64,000 bases of DNA from Nymphaea colorata. Taxonomy: Eukaryota; Streptophyta; Magnoliopsida; Nymphaeales; Nymphaeaceae. How positions within the stretch are numbered: position 1 is the first letter of the stretch; each line of letters opens with the position of its first letter. Location of the stretch: assembly GCF_008831285.2 (NCBI RefSeq), contig NC_045141.1:2730001-2794000 (forward strand). Reading direction: 5' to 3'. A model generated the notes under the pieces. It saw nothing but the letters and a program-made list of their open reading frames with translations, was not told where the DNA came from and did not search any database. This document shows, in pieces, positions 37,001 to 47,620 of this stretch. Position numbers and translations under genes: made by a program.

Positions 37001-38443
37001 CATTATCTTATCAGTTCGACTGGCCTTACGAGCATGGAACTCCACAGGTTGCATTTCATCAGTCAACAACTGCTTCTTCCTGCAATCTATATTAGCATAA
37101 TGTGCATATAACCAATCCATGCCCAAAATCACATCAAATTCGTTAAAACTCATGATCACCAACTGTGCAGGTAAGTGATGTTGATGGATCTCCACGTCCA
37201 CATCAGATAGATACTCACTACACGACTCTTGGGCATGCATAGGGCTAACAACTTTCAAAACATACGGCATCTTCCTAGCAGACACTTCTAGTGAAGTAAC
37301 AAATCGACTAGATATAAACGAATGGGTCGCCCCAGCATCAAACAACACTCTAGCAATATGAGAACCAACAAGTAAAGTACCTTCAACAAGGTCGTGTGCC
37401 TGAAGCTCCTCCACGGTAGTAGCATAGACACGTCCAGTCGTCTGTCGTGCGCTAGAAGGACCGGCCTCTGGCTTCTTCAACTCTCTTTCTTTCTTTAAGG
37501 GACAATCCTTGATAAAGTGCCCCATCCTTCCACAGTGTAAGCAAGCTCCGATCTCTCGATAGCACGGCTTCCCAGGGTGCACACGTGAACAAGTAGGGCA
37601 CCTCTGAGAAGTCGGAGTAGCCACTGACCCCTGGGTGGCCTCACTACGGGTTGGCTGGTTCCGTCTGAAAGTTCGGTCATCCCGCCTCTCATAAGGCCTT
37701 GTCCTGCCTGCAAAGTGGTGGCGCTTCACCTGGGTTCGTCCACCTTGTGAATGCTGGCCCGTTTTCTTCTGGTGATCCTTCTGTGTCCTCGCCCAGTCTT
37801 CTTCTATACATCTTGCCATAGTGACCGCCTCGTCCAAGTCACGAGGTCTGCTCGTCAAAACTTTGGTTCGCAATCCCTCCCGCAGACCGCGCACAAACTT
37901 ACCTGCTCTAAGTCCGTCTGTGGTGTAGAAGTGTGGGCAATACGCCTCCAAGTGTCGATATCTTGTAATATATTCCTCCAAGCTCATTTGATTTTGCTGT
38001 AGATCAAGAAACTCTTGCATGTTCTTGTCTCTAGCATGCACTGGGTAGTAGGTGTTGAGGAAGGAATCTCTAAACTGCTTCCAAGAAATTGACGGTTGGC
38101 CTGCATACCGGATCTCAAGAGTTGATTTCCACCAATCCATGACATCACCTTTCAGCAGGTAAGTGCCATAGTTCACTTTGTCTTCCTCAGGCATCTTCAG
38201 AAGCACAAAGATGCGTTCAACTTCCTCAATCCACTGCTTTGCCTTATCGTGACTGCACCCTCCTGAAAAGATAGGCGGCTGCATCGCCATGAATTGTTGA
38301 AACGACACCGCTGACGCCTTCTCCTTAAGTGGCGCAGTGGTGTCTCCTGAAGGAGACGCATTACTCCTTTGGTTACTGACCATGGACTGCACAAGGGAGG
38401 TCAGTGTTTGCAACGTGGTCAGCAAAATAGACTGTTGATCCAC
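34010..38443 (-). pseudogene. gag-pol polyprotein frame with three in-frame stops
   Basis: One uninterrupted phase of 1,478 codons starts at ATG 38443. Gag occupies about residues 50-220. The CCHC knuckle is C301, C304, H309, C314. The protease active site is DAGATHSF at 369. RT has KIDLRTGYH near 639 and FVDDILVYS at 702-710. RNase H has D851, E888, D913 and D956. Stop TGA at 35522-35524 (codon 974) separates RNase H from integrase. Integrase follows with the H-H-C-C zinc site, then D, D, E of MDFV, SDRDPRF and GQSERT. Stop TAA at 34670-34672 sits where relatives have Glu before FAYNNSY. Stop TGA at 34091-34093 falls within the chromodomain-like end after LVKVE. No frameshift was found. All catalytic residues are present, so decay has barely begun, but the copy cannot make a full Pol in one piece. 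It might still be mobilised in trans. Confidence 0.93.
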
Positions 38444-38830
38444 AGGTGGAGTATGCCTCAGTGGGGTTTGAGCGCCCCACCCAGTTGGGCATACTGGTGC
38501 CCTGACGTACTGTCATCGCGTGGGGTATGCGCATCAGAATGGGCCGGACTAGGCTCTCTCTGTGCCTCTGTGGACGGCCTAACTCGCTTCTTACCCTTAC
38601 GATGATATTCCATCTGTACAAACAAGAGCCTTAATCTCAAATCCAGTCTATGACTAATCTCACAAATCAAATCACAACTTGCCTTAGCACGAAGTTCAAA
38701 ACATAGATCACATTACGTACTTATACGTGAAAAAGCATAACCACAATAACAATCTAATCAAATGAATGCGTACCTGGGCAACACGGCTTCACAAATAGGC
38801 TTTAACTCACATCCATAGTGGGGTTTGCCA

Positions 38831-38844
38831 TGGCTCTGATACCA
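38831..38844 (-). other. Primer-binding site, initiator tRNA-Met
   Basis: TGGCTCTGATACCA on the plus strand gives TGGTATCAGAGCCA in element orientation, the usual plant primer site complementary to the 3' end of initiator tRNA-Met. It lies four bases inside the 5' LTR. Confidence 0.95.
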
Positions 38845-38848
38845 AAAC

Positions 38849-41800
38849 TGTCACACCCCGACCTTTTTGACACTCAAACATTTTTTTTTTCTAACATCCA
38901 ACATCGAGGTGTGACTACACAATAGTTCAAAAAGGAATGAGCCAAGCAATTCAAAACAATGGGGCAAACTTTCCATTATATAGCATTTCAATTCAATTGT
39001 ACATTTGACAAAAATGTCCCAAAATCACAACATCGATGCCTCATCAAAACAAGGCATCAGTAAAACCAAAAACCCGACGCGCCGGCACTACAAGAACAAA
39101 ACAAAACCCAAAACCTCCCCAGTAGGACGTGAATGTAGCCATCTGCTCAGCCTGCTGCCCCGGGTACACCAAAACCTGAAAAAAGAAAACAACTGAAGGC
39201 TTAACTTTCGCAGTATGGCAACAAGCCAGGAAAAGTCCAAGCCCTCTTAGGTCGGGCTCAGTACACAAACAAACATCAGAACAATCTATCATTATGTCGT
39301 GTCAAGACACGACATGCAGACGCCACTCAATGGCTACAATAACATAATTTCAATCACATGCAAGGCATCATCAACATGTCACTTGCATTCATAAGCACAA
39401 CAGTCACATGCACAACAATCATATATATTTCAATCACATACATTGCAGTTTCATTACTATCAGTGAATTTACAGTTCCTGTGGGTGCAAATACAGGCACG
39501 TGCACACCGCGGGCGGCCCACAGCCGAGAGACAACCCCCGTGGTGGCCCAGAACAGTATGGATCTATCTATCCGCTGCAGCGGTAGAGCACTCATCCATG
39601 GATGTGTGAATTCCAAGGAGAGATACTCAGTCTTCCCTAGGACACCTAGGTTGGGAAGGCGGGAGCCTACGCTCCAAGCACATCACACAACAGTACCCTG
39701 GGGCCTTGCACCGCCTGCGCTCCGAACAGGCGAGACCAGTGGCGAAAGCGGGACAACTCCTATACACATAGTCACATCCCACTGGCCTCTCATCTCTTAT
39801 TCTTTCATTCTTATACTTATACTTGCACAAACACAATTAACTGGCTAGCTCATGAGGTTAGTTCACTTCACGAGTGAACCCACACCTCCAATTGCCTCCA
39901 CACGAGGGTTACACATAACCACAACAGTTTTGGCTAGCCGTCATAACAATATGGGTACAACCACCCACTGTAAAAACATTTGCATCATTGCCCGCGGCAA
40001 TGGGTAATCAATAAACATAACATTCACATTCATCATCATAACAATCACATCTTTGAAAACTTAGCCAAACCACAGAGAGTAGTCTCAATATGTGGTGGGC
40101 TCGTAGCTGTCCTATGCAGTTATCATTCTAGAATGCTTTCTAATGCGCAATTGGGGTCGAGGAGACACTCGACTCGATACCCCGCCTCATCTGTCCTAAA
40201 CAGTTATCAATTCTAGCATGCACATGCAATGCGTAACATTATCAAAACAATTACCATAAGCCTTTCAAAACAATTCATATCATATATCAATTTTATGTAC
40301 ATGCATATACATATTCATTCACGGAACACTCAATCAATTCATATCACAAATCCTAGGATCCCATGATCCTAGTAACACACATTCATTCACTTGCCCAGGC
40401 AGGGATTTGCCTGGGATGTCGCCATACCTGTGGCGAGTTCACAAGAATCTTTCAAAATGCCTTGAGCTTCGAATCCGGTAGCTCAAGGTCGACGGGTTGT
40501 ACCCGGTGTACCTGTAGACACAAACACAAGATAAAATTCCTACTACTTACCTCAACAATTCAAACAAAAACAAAACAAAATCATTGAGGCACGTGTCATC
40601 GCCTCAAGAGGGTGTCGACGGGTAGTGTCAACCCACAAGTTCTCCAATAGGGTCACTTCCCACTCCTAGCCGTGCCAATAGATGCCAAAACTCAAAGTCA
40701 TCAATTCGTCTATCACTAACGCCTTTCTCAAAACTCCCTTTATCTTAAATCAAGGCGTCTACCCCAAAGATACATCCAACTTATGTACGTTATCCCCATT
40801 TAACTCCAAGATGCACCCGTTCACAAAAACGCGTGCTACAAGCTCACTAAAACGGTCCTAAATCTTCCCCACAACCTCACAAACTCTACCATGTTTCCCC
40901 TAATGCTTCGAAAATTAATCTATCATGCTTAAATGATCATCCAATATATGAATCTTCGCTTCCCAACATAATCGCAAGCTTTTCCCCAAAAACGAAATCA
41001 CTAACATGTGTTCCAAATAATCAATTCTAAGCTCTAGCATGCTCAAACAATAATTATGCGCGTTCCAAAGAAAAATATATCATAAAATAGGTTCAATTTC
41101 GCCTTGCTCACCCCGATTGAAGGTCTAAACTGCTGTAATCCTCCCGGTAGCCACCTCACGCGTCCAAGTGGTCCCCAAACGACTAAAATCCTCCAATGCC
41201 GCCACTACCAAGGCCTTCTCTAATTGCTGTTGCGAGGGGGAAGACAAATCCCCAAGCTGAAAACGGATCCAACAGTGATAGCATAGTGAAAAATCAGTGA
41301 GAGAAAGTGCTTGATTGGAGAAAATAGAAAACGAGCAGAAAATGGGGAGAGAGCGTGAAGCGTGGACAGAGAGGGAGGTCGAATAGAGGGAGAAAGAGGG
41401 AAAAACGGAGGGGGACTGATAGGGAAGAGGGTTCGGTCAAAAGGGGAAAAGAAGGCCGTGAGGGGAGAGGACGGGAGAGGAGAGAGAGACGGTGGAGAGT
41501 GAGGGGAGTCGTTCGGTGGAGAGGGGAGACGAGAGACAGTGGGAGAGGGAGACGAGTGACAGTGGGAGAGGGAGGAGGGAAAAGCAAACGGGAAGGAGAA
41601 GAAAAGAGAAGAGAGGAAGAGGCAGGGGACGACAGGGTTCACCTCAATGTCGCCGTCGTCGCCGTCGCCGCCGTCGTCGTCGCCTTCTTCCCTGTGCTCC
41701 GGTCGTGGGTAAGGAAGAGACGGTAAGAGGAAAGCGAGGGAGAAGAGAAAGCAAGGGAGGAGGGACAGCGTCGGGCTCCACTCGCGTGGGGCTAGGGTCC

Positions 41801-41849
41801 GGGTCTGGACCCTGACCCGACCCGCTCCGCCCAAACGCCGCGCGTTACA
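38849..41849 (-). repeat. 5' LTR of the gypsy element
   Basis: Collinear with 30961-33961 at a constant offset of 7,888 bases, with no indel seen. It carries the same purine-rich block and CCGTCG run (41650-41690). As the 5' LTR it should carry the element promoter, but I could not point to a convincing TATA box. Confidence 0.95.
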
Positions 41850-41854
41850 GCCTC
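41850..41854. repeat. Target-site duplication GCCTC, right
   Basis: GCCTC follows CGCGTTACA of the right LTR and matches 30956-30960. Removing the element and one copy restores a continuous older LTR. Confidence 0.95.
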
Positions 41855-42303
41855 AACTAAGGAAAACAAGTGAGAATCGCACATGTGATAAGTCGAATAC
41901 AAGTTTTGAGTTCTAATCGTTGGTGTCAAACTCGAGGGTTGGGAAGAGACCCTTTTTGGAGGGCTTCGTGGGTCAACACCCATTTGAGGTGAAGACATGC
42001 CTCGATGATGGTATTTTCATATTTGTATCGATTGTAAAGCGATGCGAATAGAGAACTTATCGTTTGACTGTGGTTGTAGGTACACTGGGCACGTCAAGTA
42101 GACCTTGAGCAACGCAAGTTGTAGTTTTGAAGTGTTTTGTAGACGCGCGACAGGTATGGCGGCATTCCAGGCAAATCCCTACCTGGGGCCAATTTGTGAA
42201 TGTGTGTTCCAGGATCGTTAGATCCTCGGATTGTGATGTGATTGAATAATTGTAATGTGATTGAATGAATATATGTTATTAGTTTTGTTTTTGTTAAATG
42301 ACT

Positions 42304-42826
42304 ACGCAATTGCATGTGCACGTTAGAATTGATAACTATTTAGGACAGATGAAGTGAGGTATCGAGTCGAGTATCTCCTCGATTCCAATTATGCATTAGA
42401 AAGCATTCTAGAATGATAATTGCCTAGGACAGATACGAGCCAATCACGGATCGAGACTACTCTTTGTGGTTTGGCTAAGTTTTGAAAGATATGACTGATG
42501 TGTGTGATTGTGAATGATTTATCATGTGACAAGTTTTGTTTTGGAAAACTATTAGAAGCTTGTTTTGAAAATTGTTACGCATTTGCATGTGCATGTTAGA
42601 ATTGATAACTGCTTAGGACAGATGAGGTGCGGTATCGAGTCGAGTGTCTCTTCGACCCCGATTGTGCATTAGAGAGCATCAACATTGGACAGTTACGAGC
42701 CATCACGGATCGAGACTACTCTCTAGGATTTGGCCAAGTTTTGAAAGATTTGATTGATGTGTTTGATAAGATGTGAATTTTTATGGATGTGAATGTTGTG
42801 ATTTTTTGCATATGTATTGCCGTGGA
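42304..42826. repeat. 273 bp tandem duplication inside older LTR
   Basis: TGCATGTGCAYGTTAGAATT begins at 42311 and again at 42584. Both are followed by GATAACT, TTAGGACAGATGA, GTATCGAGTCGAGT and ACGGATCGAGACTACTCT. The younger LTR has this block once (complement of about 32160-32350). The two units have diverged, so the duplication is old. Confidence 0.85.
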
Positions 42827-43240
42827 TAGGCCTGGGCATCGGGCCTGGTCGCCCTCCCGTCGCGCTCTGATGGAGGAGGAGACGGAGGAGGAGGGGGAGG
42901 GAGACGGAGGAGGGAGAGGGAGACAGAGGAGGAGGGAGAGGGAGAGAGAGAGAGGGGGAGCAGAGAGGGAGAGGGGAAGCAGAGGGGGGAACGGGAGCAG
43001 AGAGGGAGAGGGAGAGGGGGAACGGGAGCAGAGAGAGAGGGAGAGAAGGGGAGGGGGAGCGAGAGTGGGGAGTCGGGAGTGGAGTGGAGAAGGAGGGGGA
43101 GCGGGGAGGGAGTGGAGATGGAGAGCAGGAGTTGGGCCAGGCCGGCCTATCAGGCCCGGGTCCGGCCTAGGCTAGGTTTTCCCCGTCCCGGGCCAGGTTT
43201 TCCCCGGTTCGGCGGCAGCCCATCCCGTTGCCCAAGCTTA
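42827..43240. mobile_element. hAT-type MITE, 414 bp, with 8 bp duplication
   Basis: It starts TAGGCCTGGGCATCGGG and ends CCCGTTGCCCAAGCTTA, imperfect inverted ends of about 17 bp. It is flanked by GCCGTGGA (42819-42826) and GCCGTGGG (43241-43248), an 8 bp target duplication with one mismatch, the hAT hallmark. The younger paralogous LTR provides the empty site, ATTGCCGCGGGCAATGATG in complement. The interior is a purine-rich GGGAGA low-complexity block (about 42865-43135). Confidence 0.88.
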
Positions 43241-43447
43241 GCCGTGGGCAATAATGCAATTGATTGAAATTGGAGGGTAATTGTACCCGTATTATATGAT
43301 GGCTAGCTATGACTATTAATGTTATGTGTAGACCTCGTGTGGAGGCAATTGGAGGTGTGGGTGCACTCGTGAAGTGAACCAACCTCATGAGCCAATCATT
43401 CTATGAATATACAATTATAATGATAATAATGCAAGAATAAGAGATGA

Positions 43448-43746
43448 GGACGACTTCCATCGCCCATGCCGGAGGCCCGACAGCCGGTGGGTCGCACGGT
43501 CTCTTCCGGCGACGGTGACCTCGCAGGCCGTCACCCCTCCCACTGCCTCTTTCTCCGGTTGCAACGGAAGCCCGACGGCTTCCATCGCCCACGGCCTTGG
43601 GCAATGGAGGCCGTCGCCCCTTTGATTTTTTTTTTTTTTGGTTGCAAACGAAGAAAGAAGAAGATTGGAAAAGGGAAGAAAGCACAAAAATTCATCCAAA
43701 AAAAAATCCAATGATTCAACAATGAACACATGGCTCTAATACCAAT
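43448..43746 (-). mobile_element. copia internal leader fragment with primer site
   Basis: TGGCTCTAATACCA (43731-43744) gives a near-perfect initiator tRNA-Met primer site on the minus strand, directly inside the LTR that starts at 43747. To its left lies about 280 bp of leader sequence, including a GC-rich stretch (GACGGCTTCCATCGCCCACG and similar words, repeated twice). It ends abruptly at the older gypsy LTR (43447). No gag frame is recognisable. Confidence 0.7.
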
Positions 43747-44195
43747 TGTAGGGAGATTTTCCTCATGCATACACAAAAACAAATATGCCCCAAAACCGGA
43801 TCTTGTTCATGCTAAATCATTGAATCAAAAACTTTAACTGTAGCGGAAACGTACCTGAATCCATTTGAATAACCGGACAGTGAGATCGCAGTAGGATCTT
43901 CTAGGGTATGTGCGGAGCACGTGTGGGGAAGAGACATCCCTAGAAAGCAATGTTTCAAGCAACCGTGCACGACCCCAGGGACCACTACCCTTTTATATTA
44001 TGAGCAATTACGGATTCAACCCATCAAAGAGTCTGTAATTGCTACAGGTATCTATACATTATAAAATTGTGTCATACCATATAAAATGACGTAATATCCC
44101 AAAACGCAATCACTTAAGCGGATATTTACATTATGACAGCCATAATGTCTGAAATTTCTCATTGACATATGTCGGCCCACCAAATGATCCTAACA
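43747..44195 (-). mobile_element. copia-type 5' LTR, 449 bp, truncated element
   Basis: On the minus strand it runs TGTTAGGATCATTTGG to AATCTCCCTACA, with TG...CA ends and short TGT/ACA inverted termini. It is followed by the primer site, so it is a 5' LTR. A TATAAAAG box lies at 43990-43997 (complement CTTTTATA), about 200 bases from the LTR start. The 3' LTR is absent, so a deletion removed the rest. Confidence 0.82.
43990..43997 (-). promoter_or_regulatory. TATA box of the copia LTR
   Basis: The minus strand reads TATAAAAG within AATATAAAAGGGTAG, in the position expected for an LTR promoter. Confidence 0.6.
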
Positions 44196-46531
44196 GGTTT
44201 TTATTCGGCTCCGTATCGCTCCATGTGAGCTTTGGAATGACCGAGTCTTGATGAGCAGTATGGGTAATGTTGATCTAAATCGAGGTATCACTGGAGCTCT
44301 TGCTTGTTTCAGAAATTGTGTGGATGGCAGGCAAGTACTCTCCTAAGCTACGTTATTACGCATGTAGGATTAGATTTTGCACTCGCTGCAGGTCAACATG
44401 CATATCAAAGACATGAGAGAATAGCTAGGTCTAGTTCAAGGCCCTGCTCATGACACGTTTTGGACTCTTGATACAGTACTTATGAAGGAGGCTAATAAAA
44501 TGGATGGGTCAACCTCATTTAATTGAGGAAACAATAAAAATGAGAACAGTAGTCTGCCTATCAGGGTGGAGTTGACTGATGATGGGCTTCTTCCTCACTG
44601 GGAGACGAGTTCACAAGTGAAAAAAGAGCCCATTAAGGTGTAATCAGCCATTCGAGGAAAAGAGTTGGGCTTTTTGAGATTGATGATACTTGTACACTCG
44701 TAAGGAGGTCTTAGACTCTTCAAAGGAAGCTCCTCATAAAGAGCAAGGAAATCTCAAGAAGATGAAACCTTAAGAGTCCAAACTGATGCTCTCGCGCAGA
44801 AGAGGCGAAGAAAATAACAATGTGCAAGAGCACCTTTATGCGTACCGATCTATTGAATAAACAATAGTTTCAGTGGGTGGTCCATTATAGTTCTTGCCAT
44901 AATTTGTGTCCCTATGAAATGCCACACGAGTCTCGGCTATGGAAGTATACTAAATATCATGGTTATTTGGATGTTTTTATTTTTTTGGAGGAAATCTAAG
45001 TAGAGATTTCTTCAATTTAGGGATTCTTATTTTTCTTATGCACATAACTCGTGTGTTATTAATAAAGGTCAGCAGCCTATCTATCCCCCGCAGTTGTATA
45101 ACTGAATTCAAGAAAAATTTACATGACTAGTGTGCGGGTCAGCTTCTGCCATAAAGGAGAAGCTGCTGAAATTTTTCTCCCATAAAGTCTAAGAATGCCC
45201 TCAAAGCAAACAAGGGGACCAATCAAATGTAAAGAGAAATAAATACGTAATCATATTACTAATATTTTGATACATCCATCCCTGCACAATCTTAATAGTT
45301 GCATCGTGAATCTTCTAACACGAATGATCGTTTTGCTACTTACCCTAACATGAGCAATTTAACATGACCATGTGCTTAGAAATATCCTTACAAAGTGTCT
45401 AAGTATTATATACTTGAAACTAGCATAGTAATTTGTATTGCAAGTACATACTTGCAAACAAACCTTTCAATTTTTGGCTCAACAATACGACAAATAGAGT
45501 TAGAAACACATCATACAAGTGGAGCATAACTACAGTAAAAAGATGATTACGCGAAATTTTAGGTTCCCATGAGCAAGGACTTTATCATGTCGAAAGTTTT
45601 CTGGAAGGATGACCATTGAGATATAGAATTCGATTTTAGTATAGTTTTAGTAGATGCTGGAATAGACCCACGATTTGCTGCACAATAGGATGAAATGCCA
45701 AACAAGTGAATACTAGAGGTCGAGCAGACTTTTAGGAAGGGGATGATTAAGAGTTTGTAGTTCTCACTGAGTTTGTGAAAGATCACATCAGCATCTAAGA
45801 TATATAAATGAAAAATAACGTGCTTTGAAGTGTAGCGGATCCTGATTCAAATGTACAACTTTTTTCTCCTGTAGAGTTTCTTATGTAATACTTTTTTTTC
45901 CCTTTAATTCAACAAGCTAAAAGGTATTAGATAGAGCCCCACCATATTATGCCAACAGGAACCACGCCTATGTGGAGCTTTTTTTATCCTTGTTTTCAAC
46001 TTGACTCTAAGGCCTTAGGCAAATCTACGTAGCTTTGGATGGCTCAATGCCACCGCCTTGCGTTAACCATTACCGATGGATAAATGTTAATTTTCACATG
46101 AAAGGCAAAAAATACGACCTTTTATATAATTACTATTGATGGAGCTTTTGTCCAACTCAAGTATACGGGCTAGCATCCTAGTGCCTTTGGCCACAACTTT
46201 GCGCTTTCTAAGAAATATAAATCATGCATGAAGTGCCATGAGCAGCGGTTTGACATGAAGTCAGGTATCAGTGACAGTATCCTTGGACTAAGCTAACGGA
46301 AGGCCCGTGTTAGGCAGTAGCAGCCGGAGACACCCATCGAAAATGCAAATTTTCTCAGAAAAATGATCAATGTATCTGGCCCTGACATTCAAATTTTACT
46401 TATTGTTGAAGGACCTCCTGGTAATCACGCTTGAGGAAAGGACCAATCCATCATTTAGTTACCTGAGAAATCTCATGAATTTGTCTCATCGCTAACTTAC
46501 GCATATTACAATTTTGAAATTTCAAAACAAT
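44196..46531. other. Unassigned DNA with coding-like scraps
   Basis: No gene is supported. About 44440-44800 has short open pieces in one frame (FWTLDTVLMKEANKMDG, ELTDDGLLPHWETSSQVKK) that look like a decayed transposon gag or gene fragment, which I cannot identify. The rest is AT-rich. Confidence 0.4.
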
Positions 46532-47558
46532 TCATTGATCCATCAACTGCACTGCTGTTATATAAGGTATCTTCTCTCTTAGCTTTTGCGTTGTTGCCAC
46601 ACGAACAGTCATCACCCCTGCTGCAGGCCCTGTTAATCGTATCTTCACTGTGTATCCATCAATTTGGACTAGTTGAAGAACGCCACCTCCAGTGCCTGAA
46701 AGATAAGGCCTTATCTCATCAAGAACCTGTAAGTAGCGATGAAACTGTCCCTGAATTAGCCCAGTAGAGCAAGCAACTAACTACAGTCTGCAATTGTCTT
46801 TACAGGCATTTGCTGCATCTTTAAAAATTATAGATTGAGAAGGTGAAGCGGCTAAGAAACGACAATGTTGATTACAGAAAGTGTGACAATACCATAACAA
46901 GAGGCATTGACTCAATAATCTTGGCACTACAATGCCAGCTCATTTAACAAGTAGAGATGACAGAAGGCACATGATATTGTTCTTAGTGACAAAATATAAG
47001 TATGTCTGGAGGTGACTAATGAAATGGGTGCCTCAACCTAGGTTCAGGTATGGCTGTGGACACGGGTTTGGAACAAATTCAAAATACTTGGTGAGGCAAT
47101 ACATACATACATACCTACATACATACATACATATATATATACAAGAGTTCAAATAAAAATCTGTCATTAAAAAAAAAGTTACCACAGGAACATTAGCAAC
47201 GGTTTATGGGGCAACTATAGTTCATTGTGTTTTTAGCAATGATTTATGGACTGCTCAATGACAGATTTTCAGTTTTTAGCCATCTGGCATCCGTCAGATT
47301 CGAATTCTCATATAATATATATGGTGATTGAATGGTAAACCTACCTAGAGTCACCCAGCTCACTCACGAGAGTAGTCCAATCCATCATGATTAAGGGAAA
47401 AACAAGGAGCAAAAGGTGATGGCCATTTTCATCATCTAGTATTAGTTTGCAGTTTTTTTTCTCCTTGTTTTTCTCTCAACAGTCCATTATGATGGATCAG
47501 ATGTCCCTAATGAGTGAGTTGGGTGAATTTGGATAGCTAGAGTCACCATTCACTCATT

Positions 47559-47620
<62 letters not shown>

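Larger units (their letters stand above)
30961..41849 (-). mobile_element. Tekay/Del-like Ty3/gypsy element, complete, 10,889 bp
   Basis: The element has two 3,001 bp LTRs, a primer site, a polypurine tract, a single gag-pol frame and a perfect 5 bp target duplication. Order on the minus strand is 5' LTR (38849-41849), primer site, gag, protease, RT, RNase H, integrase, chromodomain-like end, polypurine tract, 3' LTR (30961-33961). Integrase after RNase H places it in Ty3/gypsy. The long LTRs and C-terminal chromodomain region fit the Tekay/Del chromoviruses. Comparing the LTRs by eye I count about 48 substitutions and no indels (roughly 1.6%), so it inserted fairly recently. It landed in the LTR of an older relative in opposite orientation. 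Confidence 0.95.
29902..43447 (+). mobile_element. Older gypsy 3' LTR, split by later insertions
   Basis: It begins TGTAATGCTCGACTC after the polypurine tract GGAGAGTAGGA. It runs 29902-30960, resumes at 41855-42826, and resumes again at 43249-43447. Interruptions are the 10.9 kb gypsy and a 414 bp hAT MITE. Pieces align with the complement of the younger LTR: the GGGTC-rich start, the CTCTCT-rich part, the CCTAGGACAGAT part and the GTGTGGAGGCAATTGGAGG part. The last roughly 0.9 kb is missing after AAGAGATGAGG at 43447, where copia sequence begins. It also carries a 273 bp tandem duplication absent from the younger LTR. Confidence 0.88.

Noticed and set aside
42865-43135. Arg/Glu/Gly-rich protein frame (130 residues)
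   Set aside because: Comes from the purine-rich interior of the hAT MITE.
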